Source: Turnera subulata
Taxonomy: Eukaryota; Streptophyta; Magnoliopsida; Malpighiales; Passifloraceae
Assembly (NCBI GenBank): GCA_028386065.3
Contig: JAKUCV010002214.1
Coordinates: forward strand, 1 to 64,000
Reading direction: 5' to 3'
Length of the DNA stretch: 64,000 nucleotides
In this document: one piece after another, positions 31,049 through 42,600 of the stretch
Position numbering within the stretch: the first letter of the stretch is position 1
Layout of the letters: the number at the start of each line of letters is the position of its first letter
The notes under the pieces: model-generated
What the model saw: only the letters and a program-made list of their open reading frames with translations
What the model was told of the DNA's origin: nothing
Databases searched by the model: none
Program-made: the position numbers and the translations under genes

Positions 31049-32891
31049 GTGAATGTATCAAACTCCAATCCCGTTCCTCCCTCTCTATCATGCTAACCGC
31101 CGACTTATGAACCGAGGAAGGGTCCTTCGAAATATCCCATCCAAGAATCTGCCCAACTTGTAAGGTTTCACGGGCTTCCAATTCAGTTATGGACAAGAAA
31201 GAAGAACCACGCTCCACAGACCCAGTAGACCTAGGTGAGGCACTTCGATGATCACCACCAGATGAGGAAGCCCATACACTATCATCGTCCCTATCAGTTG
31301 GCTTCCTTCTCAACGTGACACGTCGTTGCTGAATAGCTAAAGATAGGGCTTTTTCCTGGGCCTCCGTATCCGCCTGAGATGAGCAGGGCGAAAACTCAGA
31401 GATTGGTTTAGAGGAGTCTGAAATAGATCGACATTGTGATCGCCTAGCAGAGTCTCCCCATGTAACCTGCTGCACCGTCGGGGTTGTAGACTTAACTGTC
31501 CAGTTAGACTCGCTGTCAACATAGTCAACCAATGGCCCGAAGGAATTAAACACCTTTATGGGCTTGGCAAGCCCGCGGTCCACCAGCTCTAAATCACCAT
31601 CATAATGGTACCGTGGTGCAGAAAAAGGGGAGAGAGGAGAGGGGTCCAAGTCAATGGAGTGATTGTTGCCAACTCCCTTGTTTTCCTCCAAGATTCTACC
31701 ATTAATTTCACAATCCCGAATTATCGCCTTTAATTCAAAAGGATTCTGTGATTCCACCACTGATTCTTCCACTAATTCTGCCGGGTCGTCCGTAAAAGGT
31801 TTTCCAGCCGGGATACGCTCGGAACCGTCGCCCCTCCTTGTACTGGTTTCCGGTGAGGTTATCGGCAAGGAGCTAGCAGCCAGAGCGGTCCCTAGACCAC
31901 TGCAGGGAGGCGATTCCTGGATAAATAAAGAAAAAGACCGGCCAGCAATGGTCACTGGGACCGTCTTGGTAATAGGGTTCGGAGAACATGTCATGATCTG
32001 GAGTCGAGCATAATCCAGCCGCTGCCTATTCTGCGTCTCTTCTGCCACAGCAACCAGATCCCCGACAAAAAGAGCCACCAGAGAAAAGAACTCCCTGCAC
32101 CAAGCGTGAAGGGGAATACCCCGTATAGTGACCCAGCAGAGGCGGTTAACAGGGTCCAGGCCTTGTTTCCATGGTTCAAGACACCGGAAACAATTCTTTA
32201 CCCACTCTAAATCCTCCTGGCAGAATTGCGACATTGAGGCGGCCGACGGGAAGCAAATGAGAACACTATCACCGCCCACCTGGCTTATATTCACCTCCGG
32301 CCCTCCATGCAACGTGAACAGTTTCAATATTGCATGGGTATCCTGTGGGTTTCTCAAAACTCCAAAAGCGCAACGTGTGAGCCATGATAGGGTATTTTGG
32401 GTAGGAGAGAAAACAATACCTGGCTGAGGCTGACAAGGGGCAATGATGGCTGCACCCGATCTCTCAACAACATTGACAAAAGTTTGGTCTGGGGCCATTT
32501 GTGCCGTCTTCTGCATCTGAAGTGGCGGGGCTGGTTTTGGTTTATGGGTTCTGTCACGGGCCAGAATGGCCCTCAGTGTCCCACCCCGCACTTGGAATTT
32601 GTTCAAGTCAGCAATGATCCGTCGAGTATCTCCCCCACTGCGAAAACGCACAAAACCAAACCTATAACCAGATCGATTAGTCTTAGAGGGAATAAAGACA
32701 TCTACCACTTTGCCCAGGCGTGACAGATGTTGGTAGGTCTGAATGGCAGACCACTCTCGCGGTAGGTTTTCGAGGTAGATACTCGTCACCGTGGCATTAC
32801 CAATGGCCCGTTGGACCTGATGGCGACTCCACTTAGAGAAGAAAGAGTGTTTAGGTTGAGTTTGGTTGCTTGGTAGGGGGTTGGTGGTCAT
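31041..32891 (-). CDS. LINE-C ORF1, RRM-type RNA-binding protein
   Basis: An uninterrupted 616-residue frame. After a short leader, FFSKWSRHQVQRAI opens an RNA-recognition motif with RNP2 SIYLENLP (about 37-44) and RNP1 YRFGFVRF (about 76-83). A DUF4283-like domain follows (WLTRCAFGVLRNPQD through LCWVTIRGIPLHAW), then a serine/acidic linker and the C-terminal patch VGQILGWDISKDP. There is no CCHC knuckle. In relatives it binds LINE RNA in the RNP. The stop overlaps the ORF2 ATG (ATGTTTAG), which could couple translation. It is the only complete ORF1 in the window; with ORF2 dead, it is a relic or a trans-acting protein. Confidence 0.88.
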   Translation of the reverse strand: MTTNPLPSNQTQPKHSFFSKWSRHQVQRAIGNATVTSIYLENLPREWSAIQTYQHLSRLGKVVDVFIPSKTNRSGYRFGFVRFRSGGDTRRIIADLNKFQVRGGTLRAILARDRTHKPKPAPPLQMQKTAQMAPDQTFVNVVERSGAAIIAPCQPQPGIVFSPTQNTLSWLTRCAFGVLRNPQDTHAILKLFTLHGGPEVNISQVGGDSVLICFPSAASMSQFCQEDLEWVKNCFRCLEPWKQGLDPVNRLCWVTIRGIPLHAWCREFFSLVALFVGDLVAVAEETQNRQRLDYARLQIMTCSPNPITKTVPVTIAGRSFSLFIQESPPCSGLGTALAASSLPITSPETSTRRGDGSERIPAGKPFTDDPAELVEESVVESQNPFELKAIIRDCEINGRILEENKGVGNNHSIDLDPSPLSPFSAPRYHYDGDLELVDRGLAKPIKVFNSFGPLVDYVDSESNWTVKSTTPTVQQVTWGDSARRSQCRSISDSSKPISEFSPCSSQADTEAQEKALSLAIQQRRVTLRRKPTDRDDDSVWASSSGGDHRSASPRSTGSVERGSSFLSITELEARETLQVGQILGWDISKDPSSVHKSAVSMIEREERDWSLIHSHV

Positions 32892-33091
32892 AGAAGGCTG
32901 AGGCTGAGGATAGGGGAGCTGGAGGGTTGGTTGGGTAGACGACGAGGAGGGTAGGCCTGGGACATGAGGGTGGTCAAGGGTTGTGTGCCCACTGCCCGTA
33001 CAAGGTTCTCGCCGGCCGGGGTGAGGCCGAGAGACATGGGGTGGAGAGCATGTTAGTGAGCTGCAATGAGCGCGTTGAACATTTTCTTGTA

Positions 33092-33405
33092 TCTGATACT
33101 TAGCTAGGTTGTCGCAGCTAAGTTAACGATAACATTCAATTGACTCCACATCTTGCCTCAATTTTGGTTCTTTGACTCCCAAGTGCTCACCAAGAGAGAT
33201 GTCACAAGGAACAGGCACTATCTTTTTGGAGATGAAAGAATTAAAATTTGAGCCCCAATTTTCTTTCAAAACTCTGAACAAGTCCTTCTCAATAACCTAT
33301 AAAAACAATGAGAATTAAGTTTTTTACTAATTTGACCAGCCACGCAAGAAAACTTCATTATATATATACCTCATTTTGGAAGCGTTGAGAAGCAGACTTA
33401 TCATA
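33092..33405 (-). pseudogene. Fatty acyl-CoA reductase (FAR) gene fragment
   Basis: Reading from 33405: an exon piece DKSASQRFQNE (33370-33405), a 73-bp intron with GT...AG ends (33297-33369), then VIEKDLFRVLKENWG, NFNSFISKK, VPVPCDIS and LGVKEPKLRQD. After a frameshift comes LNVIVNLAATT followed by a stop. Plant FARs (alcohol-forming, CER4-like) have this exact order near the N-terminus (SATQRF...VIGKELF...NFNSFISEKVTPVPGDI...LGVKD...VNLAATT). The splice junction is phase 0 and joins correctly. The fragment lies inside the LINE-C target duplication and begins at its 5' boundary. Family assignment is from recall of the motifs. Confidence 0.75.
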
Positions 33406-33419
33406 TATGGTTCATGAAG

Positions 33420-33800
33420 ATTATTTCTATTTTTTCTTCTCCTCCCACAAGAATCCCATTAGAAGTGATATTAATTTGGCCAGAAGCTGTAATTCAAATA
33501 GTGTGTGTATAATCTACCACGTGGCTTGCTAATTTCACAGAACAAGTTCCACTATTATATATTTATATAGATAGATAATTTGTGTGTGTGGTTTTAGTTA
33601 GAAAATGAAATACAGCGTGTTTGTGGTTGCGCATCTATTGTTCTCTCCCTGCTAACAGTTTCCCTTTCCGCCCATAACTTTACCTCGATCCATGCTTGCA
33701 GCTTCCCCTAAACATATATGTATTAATTTATAAGTTTGTGAACGTCAAAACATACAGATTTAGCTAAGAATGGTACAAGCACATTTACCAAAGGGCTAAT
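33420..33800. other. AT-rich intergenic stretch
   Basis: Nothing recognised between the right target duplication of LINE-C and the left terminus of the CACTA-like element. Confidence 0.35.
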
Positions 33801-34194
33801 CACTACCAATTTCTAGCCATATTTCCATGAATGAATCAGATGGAGAGTGGATGGAAATCTGTGATTTCCATCCAACTTCCATTCAACAAGGTAAATGGAA
33901 AAACCCTTCATGGAAATTAAACATTAGATAGAAACTGGATGGAAAACGTGAGATGGAAATGTTGGATGGAAATGAGATGGAAACTATGTTGGTTGGTCCC
34001 ACAAAAATCACGCCCAATTGTGGGAATGTAAAAAGTTTCTTTTTGAAACGGCGGGAATATGAAATTTAGCTTTGGACTCAGGCGGGATATGAAATTTACT
34101 TTTTGGCGTGTGGGAATCAAGTTATGGGTCATGGGTCTCATTTAAACGGGAAATATTTGAAAATCGATAAAAATTCATATCATCAAGAAAAAAT

Positions 34195-35152
34195 CCAGAT
34201 TTTATTGATACATAAAACAATTACATATCAAGAATTAACGATCATACAATGGAATTCTGAAAATTAAAACCCAGCCTATTATACAGGTGACCCAAGCACA
34301 ACCACAGACATAAAAATAAAACTCTAAATTTTCAATCCTAAATTCCAAATGATTAACATAGACTTCTTGAAGCAATTCACATCTTCCAATCTTTGGATTT
34401 ACGAAATCATCTGCAAAAACAAAACCATCGGTTGAGATACTAAACTAGAAAATGAATTAATGAACAACCCAGGTAAAAGAATTACCGACATCTCTCTATG
34501 AATCAAACTTGTAATACCAAATAACCTGCAAAAAAGAAAGACAAATTAAATCACTAAAAATGTTGAACCAAAAAGAATCAGAAACATGCCAAATTTATCA
34601 AAAGCGGATCCAACCTCTACTGCAAACCAGAACCAGATCTGGAACCAACAACAAAACAAAGAAATGATATTAGAACACCAAGAAGGATTCCACCTCGTCG
34701 ATTCCAACAACCCAAAAATAAATGGACAGCAAAAGCAAAAGGGAAGGAGATTCGAATTACTACCCACCAAAACAAGGCGAAGCTCAAGGAGTTGTTTCGC
34801 AGTGAAATCGATCCGACTTGGACCTGAACAAGTAACACCCTATGAAATCAACGCATCTAATCGCATCCAACTTGAGGCTGACCGTGGCATCTCCACCCGG
34901 CGCTTGAAACTCGCCACTCCATCCAGCCGCATCCAAGTTCTGGTGGGAAAGGGGAAGGGAAGAGAAGGCATAGGAGAAGGGAAACAATAGGGAGCGGTGG
35001 CAGCGTGAGTTATGCTAGCGACTTGGGTTTCATGAGAAAAGGAAAAAAAAAAGAAAAAAAACAGAGAGAGACGGGAGGGAGAACACTGAACAGAGTGTGG
35101 CGGAAGAAAGAGTGTGAGGATAAAATGAGGAGGTGAAAGAGATGCATTTATA
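34195..35152 (-). ncRNA. Captured gene-like transcription unit inside the CACTA-like element
   Basis: On the minus strand a TATAAATG box (35145-35152) is followed by a pyrimidine-rich leader. Downstream are a 40-bp putative exon with an AG acceptor and GT donor (34486-34525; ...TTTTTTGCAG|GTTATTT ... GATGTCG|GTAATTC) and a last exon starting after TTTTTGCAG at 34410. An AATAAA signal is at 34201-34206. No long ORF spans the exons, so the product could be non-coding or a disabled gene. Whether it is transcribed is unknown; the call rests on signal order. Confidence 0.4.
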
Positions 35153-35929
35153 CCTGGGTGAAACCCTATGGTTTTGGCCGTCACCGAAACAACGCCGTTT
35201 TAAATCAAATGGCATCCGCACTTGTGGATCCTGGCCTCACTCCATCTTCCTAAAACGCATCCTCCTTTGCGTTTTATGTGTAATGCCAACCAAAACTACG
35301 TCACTTTTTATCAAACGCGACCCTCTTATGTGTTCCAAAAATGAAAAGCACTAACTAAATTAAATCTTTTCAAACCATTCTGAATTCCAAAAATAAATCT
35401 CAACATTAAATATTTTTCGGATAACAATATAAAGATATATATATATATATACCGTTCAGGTAAGATCTGGTAATGACTCGTGTTATCGTTTATGAAAAAA
35501 AGAAATTATTGTGACATGTGGCAATTTGTATACGTGGAATTCCCTCAATAATATTATATAATTAAATACCCGAATATTTTTTATTATTTAATAAATAATT
35601 TAAAGAAAATTTTTTAATATTCCATGTAACTTTTTACATTTCACAAAGTTATTTTTAAAATTAAGTATAAATTATTGCAATCCGAAGACAATGTCTCTTG
35701 AGATTCTTTGTATTTATACAATATTTTCTAGAGACAAAATTCTTTTACATCTAGTGCCAATAAATAAGAGTACAAATGTTAGGAGTGATATACCTTTATA
35801 ATTACATTTTGTTAGACAAATAACAAGATCCCTCTCTTATTCTTTTCAATCTTTTCTCTTTTCTTTGTTAGTCTATACTTATCTATCATAATTTCATTAC
35901 AAAGTTCATCTTCAAAATAGTCATCAAGG

Positions 35930-36068
35930 TATAATTCACACTCTCAGTTTGTCCATAGAAAAGAAGAAAATTTTCATCACAGCTTTCTTAAAAAATATAT
36001 TAGAATGATATAATTCACACTCTCAGTTTGTCCATAGAAAAGAAGAAAATTTTCATCACAGCTTTCTT
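35930..36068. repeat. 60-bp direct repeat
   Basis: Two identical or near-identical 60-bp copies (35930-35989, 36009-36068) containing cacactctcagtttgtccat, spaced 79 bp apart, inside the AT-rich interior of the CACTA-like element. Confidence 0.85.
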
Positions 36069-37296
36069 GTACTTACTTTTATAATTTTTATATTTCTTTT
36101 GCCGTTTTTCTATATTATTTTTAAATGAAACTTCAACAAATATGATAGACAAATAATCGAAATTTTATTTTTAAAATATCAAGATTGTACTCAAATAAAA
36201 ATTAATATCTAGATTTAAAATAGAAAACAGAAATATAAAAGTATATGATCAAAAATTTTTATTAGGTTGTTACAAAATATATTCCTCGAATCAAATCAGA
36301 TAATATTCAGAAAAGTTACGAACATTAATGAAGTTTGAGAGTTAGAGACATAATGCCTTAAGGTTTTGGATTATTATGTAGTATTTTAGCCATGACTAGA
36401 ATCAATGACAATCGCGGAATGTATCCAGATATATCTAATATTGAATGCGTTCCCCAATGAAAATGAAAAATTTTGAGTGAAATATCAATAAAAAAATAAT
36501 TGTTAAATAAAAAACTATTGACATTAATTATTTTAGTTAATGTAATGGAAATGATGTATTATTTTTAGTTAATGAAGAAGATAAAATTTTTAAAATTGTT
36601 AAAATCAATTTTTAGTTGATAAGAAAATAAATTTTCTATGAATGAGAAAATTAATTTAATGCATTACATGTAAATTAAATTATGAGACATAAGAACAACT
36701 CATTTTTTCCAAGAGATAAAAAACTATAATTTCTTAACATAAATGAACTAGAAAATAAAAATAATAAAACATTTTGCCCAAAAAATACATTAATAATAAG
36801 TAATAGATGAAATAAAAAAATATATCTCAAAAATCGTGACAAGTTTTACATAGTCGCTTGCACCTTATAATATGACAATTTAATCAATACAAAATGTTAA
36901 AAAATTGTACCCATAATATTTTATGCATTTTGAAAAATTTACTCTACTACAGCAATTAGACTAACATTTCAAATTTGTGAATAATTTTTTCCAATTAAAT
37001 GTTTTTAACACCAAATGAAATGATATGTTTTTACTTAGAAGTTAAAAGTCACCACTTTTTAATTAGAGATTGACTTCACTCATTATGAAATTTTTTTTGT
37101 TTAAAAGACTTTTCAAAAACCTAGGTATATACTTTCACAAAACAGACTTGTAAATTAAGGGGAATAATACTCAATATTGGGACGAAAAAAAAAAAAGAGA
37201 AATGGCGGGATCATATGGCGCGCGTTTGAGCCTTGCCGCCAAAAAAAAGCCAATATAATAAGGATTAAGTCCAAAATGTCTCATCTAATTTTATTT

Positions 37297-37402
37297 TGGA
37301 TGGAAATCAGATGGAGTTGTGCATCCATCCACTTAAAATTGGATGGAAATCAGATGGAGTTGTGCATCCATCCACTTAAAATTGGATGGAAATCAGATGG
37401 AG
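37297..37402. repeat. 43-bp tandem repeat in the right subterminal region
   Basis: Units start at 37297, 37340 and 37383 (the last partial). Each contains tggatggaaatcagatggag followed by tgtgcatccatcc. The motif GGATGGAAAT is the subterminal motif shared with the left end of the element, a probable transposase-binding array. Confidence 0.85.
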
Positions 37403-37563
37403 TGTACATTGTCAGGTGGGTCCTTTATGTTTAGATGGAAATCCGATGGAAAATGAATGGAATTATTTTTTGATGATATATGGATGGTAGGTGGATGGAA
37501 ATTTCCATCGACATGTGTTGGATGGAAAGGTTGGGATGGAAATTTGGCTAGAAATTGGTAGTG

Positions 37564-39641
37564 ACATCCAAATCTCTTCACTTCTCAAAATGGAATCGCA
37601 AAATCATTGAGTCTGCCCTTGAGAACAACCAAATTCTTAGTATTTATGTGGAGAATATCCCCGAATGATGGGTGGCCACTGACATTCATCTCTTCATGAA
37701 CAGGTACGAGGAAGTGATGGACGTTTACGCCCCTACAAAGAAGTCCAGAGCTGGAAAATGTTACGCTTTCGTGCGTTTTAAAGCAGATATCCATCTGCCG
37801 TCACTCCTCCATCGCATCAACTCGATGCAGATTGACGGCATCTACATCCACGCAAGTGTGGCCAAATCCCGCATTAGGGAAAAAACTACAGAACCAACTA
37901 ACCTTACTACCAAACGTCCCCACCCTAACTCTCCTCCTCTCCCTACCTGCCTTAATAACAAGTCCTTTGCAGAGGCTGTTAAACCTCCCCTTCCCCAACA
38001 CGAAGCCTCTGAGTCATCTACCAGTAAAGCACCTGTTTTTGTCTCCAAAGACGGGGCACCTCAATGGCTCGGAAGGTGTGCTCTTGGTGTCCTTCGGAAC
38101 CCAATGCCGATTAAATGCCTACTAGACCTGTTCCTAGTGGATGAGAGTTCAGTCACTGATGTCATCCCTCTTGGAGGTGATTCCTTCATTTTTAAGTTTC
38201 TTTCTCTCGTTGACATGAACAACACCATTCAAAACAAACCAGTATGGTTTTCCCAATTGTTCGAAGAATTTCGTCCTTGGCAAGACGGTGATGCAGCCGT
38301 CAATAGGCTCTGCTGGGTTCTTATCCGGGGAGTACCTCCTCATCTATGGTCAAAGAACTTTTTTGAGGTCCTCGTCTCTGAGTTCGGAGCAATGGTGGAC
38401 TGGAGCAACGATTCCAGAAATTTAAGTCGTTTTGACGTCGCCGAGATTTTGGTTCTTACGTCATCCAACACTTTCATCAACAAAACCCTATCAGCAAAGG
38501 TTGGGAGCAAACAGTTCGTCATTGGCGTTGCAGAATCACAATTCAACCCTCTTGACTGGACATGGTCTAAATCCACTGGTGTTCTTACACCCCATGCAGA
38601 AGGAGTTTCGCCCCCAGCCGATGGATCGGGTAAACCACAAATCCCATCTAACCTCACACCGGTTCAACCATCTCAGTCAAATTCCTCCTCAAACATACCA
38701 ACAACAACGACAGGCCCTCCAGGTGTCAATCCCATACCCTATCCCGAGGACCCCTTTACCCTTAGACCTATTATAAATAAACTTGCTCGTCTAACCGAAA
38801 CGACCACACCGCACACCGCGCCACAACTCCCCAGACCGACCCACCCTGCAGAGTCTCCCGCATGCTCGACGTCCTTTGTGCCAGCCACTTTGTCAGGCTT
38901 TTCTACTGCTTCCCATGTAAAACGCACGACTAGCCCAGCAATACCATTAACCCCTCCCTCTTATGGACCTACCCCTAGCAAATTGGGCCTTTTTATCTCT
39001 CCCCATGCTAAATCCCCATATAGCTCAGTGATCCCTTCAAGCCCACACTCGTCCGATACTATTCCTAGTGAATTGGGCCTACCTAATCCAGAACCCAACC
39101 TTTCCATTATCCCTTACACAACACCAACCAGAGAAGCCTATAGTCAGACCAAGAACCTATCACCCTCTATAACGTCCTCTTCTAAGTGCCCGACATCATC
39201 CTACAGTCACTCAGTTTCTAGACCCTTATCCCCACCGGCAGAGCCCCCCTCTGAGAATCTATACGACCATCATTCTTCTGCTTTTTTTTCAAAGCCGTGG
39301 AGAAACAGGTGCAAGCAACCCTCAAGACTATGGGTTTCTCAAACAACAAGAAGATTTGGTACCTTAACTGCAATGCTAGTGTGGGTTCCCTCCCTGAAAG
39401 CAAGTTACCTGAGACTGAGTCCGACATCTGCCGAGTTAATATGCGAGTGCTGGACGACGCCTGCAGCAGCTCCAACTCTATCCCGGTATCCTTTTCAAAT
39501 GTCGAGGTCCAAGAGACAAATAAGGTGGGCGACCTACTCGGTTGGGACAGAGCTTCATGTATCCCTGAGACCGACAACCTCCTCGCTGAGATGGTATCTA
39601 CGGAGGCTTTTAACTGGGTTCAAGCTAGAGCTCAAGAGTAA
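37564..39641 (+). pseudogene. LINE-D ORF1, RRM-type
   Basis: Opens with SLHFSKWNRKIIES, then RNP2 SIYVENIP. A TGA at about 37666 falls where relatives have a coding residue, and the frame continues to RNP1 CYAFVRF. The DUF4283-like block (WLGRCALGVLRNPMP through LCWVLIRGVPPHLW) and a long proline/serine linker follow. A frameshift near 39290 leads to the C-terminal part with SDICRVN and VGDLLGWDR, ending at 39641. It is a nucleic-acid-binding ORF1 in intact relatives. Confidence 0.82.
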
Positions 39642-39683
39642 GACAAAGCCAGTCCCACTTTACCAGTGTATCGCTCTCTTCGC

Positions 39684-42600
39684 ATGTTTAATTGTATTTC
39701 ATGGAACGTTAGGGGCCTTTACTCTGCCTCCAAACAATCTCAGGTGCGGGAATTAGTTAACTCATGACACTGTAACCTTGCTTTCTTTTGTGAGACTAAA
39801 TGCTCGAGTGTAGATTTAGTTCTTTGCCATAAACTTTGGGGCCGAGGCCACATTGATTTTGCCTCTGTGGATTGTGTCGGTAGAGCTGGAAGGCTTTTAT
39901 TCATTTGGGATTGTGATTTTATTAAAGTCAACCGTGTTCTCTCGGGCCGTCATTGGATTCTCCTGGAGGGATGTTTTGTGCATTCTAACTTTCAGGCTGT
40001 CATATGTGGCATCTACGGACCCTCTGTAGTGGATGATCGTATCGAGATGTTCCAGGAGCTCACCACCCTCAAACAATCCTCTCAGGCTCCCTGGCTCGCC
40101 CTTGGAGATTTTAATGAAGTTCTGACATCGGCTGACAGAAAAAGCGGCAACTTCTCAAGGAGAGGTTCCGCTGTATTCAGGAACTTTGTGCAAAATCTTT
40201 CCCTCATCGAACTTGACCTTGAAGACCGTTTGTTTACCTGGGGCAACGCCGCGGCAGCTAGCCGGATTCACCGTGTTTTTGTTGAAGGCGAATGGCATAT
40301 CATATTCCCTCACTTGTGTATCAGATCCGGCAGTAAGAAAGGGTCCGACCATTGCCCTCTCATCTTGTATCAAAACTTAACCGATTGGGGGAGAAGACCT
40401 TTCTGGTTCATCTCGGCATGGTGGGATAACCCGAATTTCATGGACGATCTAAACCAAATGTGGAGCGAAGCTTCCTCTACCTTCCCTAGTCGCTTCAACC
40501 TCCTCAAACGGTTGGGCCTCATGAGGAAACTCCTAGCACGGTGGAACCGTGAAGTCTTCGGGAATGTTAATGACATGGTCACATCCTTACAGGACAGGGT
40601 GGACGAACTGGATAAGGTGGCCGAGGTTAGATCTCTAACTGCCGAAGAATCTCAGGAACTTGTTGATACTAAAATCGAGTTGGTTTTAAAAAACAAACAA
40701 CTCAAGGCAATATGGAGACAGAAGGCACGTATCAGATGGTGCAAACTCAGCGACAAAAACACTCGATTCTTTCATGTGTCAGCCTGCATGCGAGGGAGGA
40801 GGAATCGTTTTGATTTCCTAAGGATTGGTGGCCAGATATGTTATGACCCGTCAACAATTAAGGCTGCTGCTACCGAATACTTTGCAACTTTGTATTCTTA
40901 TGATCAAAAGACCCGTCCCTCCATCGGCCGTCTCTCTTTTAAGCAGCTTAGCCCGTTAGATGCAGCTAGTCTTGAGCATCCATTTTCCCTGGAATAGCTG
41001 AAGGCGGCAGTGTGGGCATGTGACAGCTCCAAAGCCCCGGGACCGGACGGCTTCAATTTTGTTTTCTACAAGAAGTGCTGGCAGCAGGTGAAAGATGATC
41101 TGTTTGACATGGCCATGCAGTTTTACGAGAATGCAAAGCTTCCAAAAGGGGCTAACAATGCTTTTATTACACTTATACCTAAGAGGTGTGGGGCTGATAA
41201 TTTGGACGAGTTTTGGCCCATTACTCTTGTCAATGGTCTTTATAAGATCATATCGAAACTCTTGGCTTCGAGGTTTAAGAAAGTCCTGCCTAGCCTTATT
41301 GGATTGCAACAATCCGGATTCATGGAAGGACGCAATATCCTGGATGGGGCTTTCCTGGCAAACGAGATAGTCCACACTTTGATGAAAAACAAATCCAAGG
41401 CTGTAATTTGGAAATTGGATTTTAAAAAGGCCTACGACTCCGTGCATTGGCCTTATTTGTTGGAAGTAATGTCGGCCATGGGCTTCGGGCCAAAATGGAG
41501 AGCATGGATCTATGAATGCCTATTTTCATCCTCAATGGTTGTCCTAATTAATGGGTCTCCCTGTGATGAGTTTAAGTCGGACCGTGGACTGAAACAGGGT
41601 GATCCCCTGTCTCCTTTCCTGTTCAATATCGCCGCAGAAGGTTTACTAGTCATTCTACAAAAGGCAATACATCTCAACCTCATCAAGCCTATCACCGTTC
41701 ATGAGATATCCACCACTATTCTCCAGTACGCGGACGATACGATTCTGCTCTCAACTGCAGACACACAATCCCTTCTCAATCTTAAGCTGTGTCTTAGGGT
41801 CTTCGAGGCTTTATCCGGATTAAGCATCAACTTCCATAAAAGCTGCGTGCTTGGTATAAATTTTAGCCAGGACGAATCGACTCATCTCGCCAATATGCTG
41901 CACAGCAAGCATGAACACTTTTCTTTCAAATACCTGGAGCTACCCCTCGGTGCTAATATGAATCGGGTTAAGAGCTGGCAGTCAGTTCTTGATAAGTTCA
42001 GCTCTCGTCTTGCATCATGGAAGGGGCGAAACCTCTCCCTCGGTGGCCGGGTTACGTTGATCAAAGTTGTCCTAAGCGGCCTCCCTCTTTTCTATATGTC
42101 GATGTTCTTATTACCAGTGGCTGTGGCTAAGTGTCTGTTGATGCTACAACGGATTTTCTTCTGGAATGGGTTGAATGCATCCCGAAAAGTCTGCCTTATT
42201 GCTTGGAGAAAAACCTCTCTACCAAAAGACTTTGGAGGTATGGGTATTATTGACTTAAATGTAATGAACCAATGTCTGTTGTTTAAGTGGATTTGGAATT
42301 TCACCCAGGAAAGGGAGTCTGTTTGGAAAAGGTTGATACGGAATAAATGCACAGACCACCTCTCCTCCTTGACGCCGCATTTTGATTTCTCAAAGGCCTC
42401 TATTACCTAGAGAGATATATGTCTCTCTGGCTCCCCTTACAGCGGAACGAAAATAGATCTCTTCGACGGCTCTAAGATCAAGGTTGGCAGGGGTGACAGT
42501 GCCTTTTCTGGCTGGATGATTGGTCGGGACATGGAGTGTTACAAATTCGGTTCCCTCGCCTTATCTCCATCTCCTTGTGTAAACCCTGCACTGTGGCACA

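Larger units (their letters stand above)
27068..33405 (-). mobile_element. LINE-C, full LINE with a captured gene piece at its 5' end
   Basis: A minus-strand insertion with a poly-A tail (T's 27068-27077). It is bounded by a 14-bp direct repeat TATGGTTCATGAAG at 27054-27067 and 33406-33419. Reading from 33405: about 315 bp of fatty acyl-CoA reductase gene sequence including an intron, a 5' leader, ORF1 (32891-31041), ORF2 (31048-27199) and a 3' UTR. The 3' end (ctcaataaaaatcgattagcatcc plus poly-A) is shared with LINE-A and with the 44489-44622 tail. ORF2 has stops, frameshifts and a SINE-like insertion. Confidence 0.85.
33801..37563. mobile_element. CACTA-like non-autonomous DNA transposon
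   Basis: The ends are long inverted repeats: CACTACCAATTTCTAGCCAT at 33801 and its complement (CACTACCAATTTCTAGCCAA) ending at 37563, extending with one mismatch over about 28 bp. Both subterminal regions are packed with GGATGGAAAT-type motifs in both orientations, as in CACTA (En/Spm) elements. No transposase is present. The flanking 3-mers differ (AAT left, ACA right), so no target duplication is shown; LINE-D begins directly at the right end. The interior holds a captured gene-like segment and AT-rich DNA. Confidence 0.6.

Noticed and set aside
33060..33420. FAR host gene merely interrupted by LINE-C
   Set aside because: The 14-bp duplication places the FAR piece inside the insertion, and no FAR sequence is visible beyond the LINE poly-A side.
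34586..34990. 134-codon plus-strand frame in the CACTA-like element
   Set aside because: No domain recognised; splice and poly-A signals on the opposite strand explain the region better.
37297..37402. CRISPR-like array
   Set aside because: Head-to-tail units without spacers in plant DNA; they are the subterminal repeats of a transposon.
33801..37563. Mutator- or PIF/Harbinger-type element
   Set aside because: No 9-bp or 3-bp TAA-type duplication; the CACTA termini and subterminal motif arrays fit the CACTA superfamily better.
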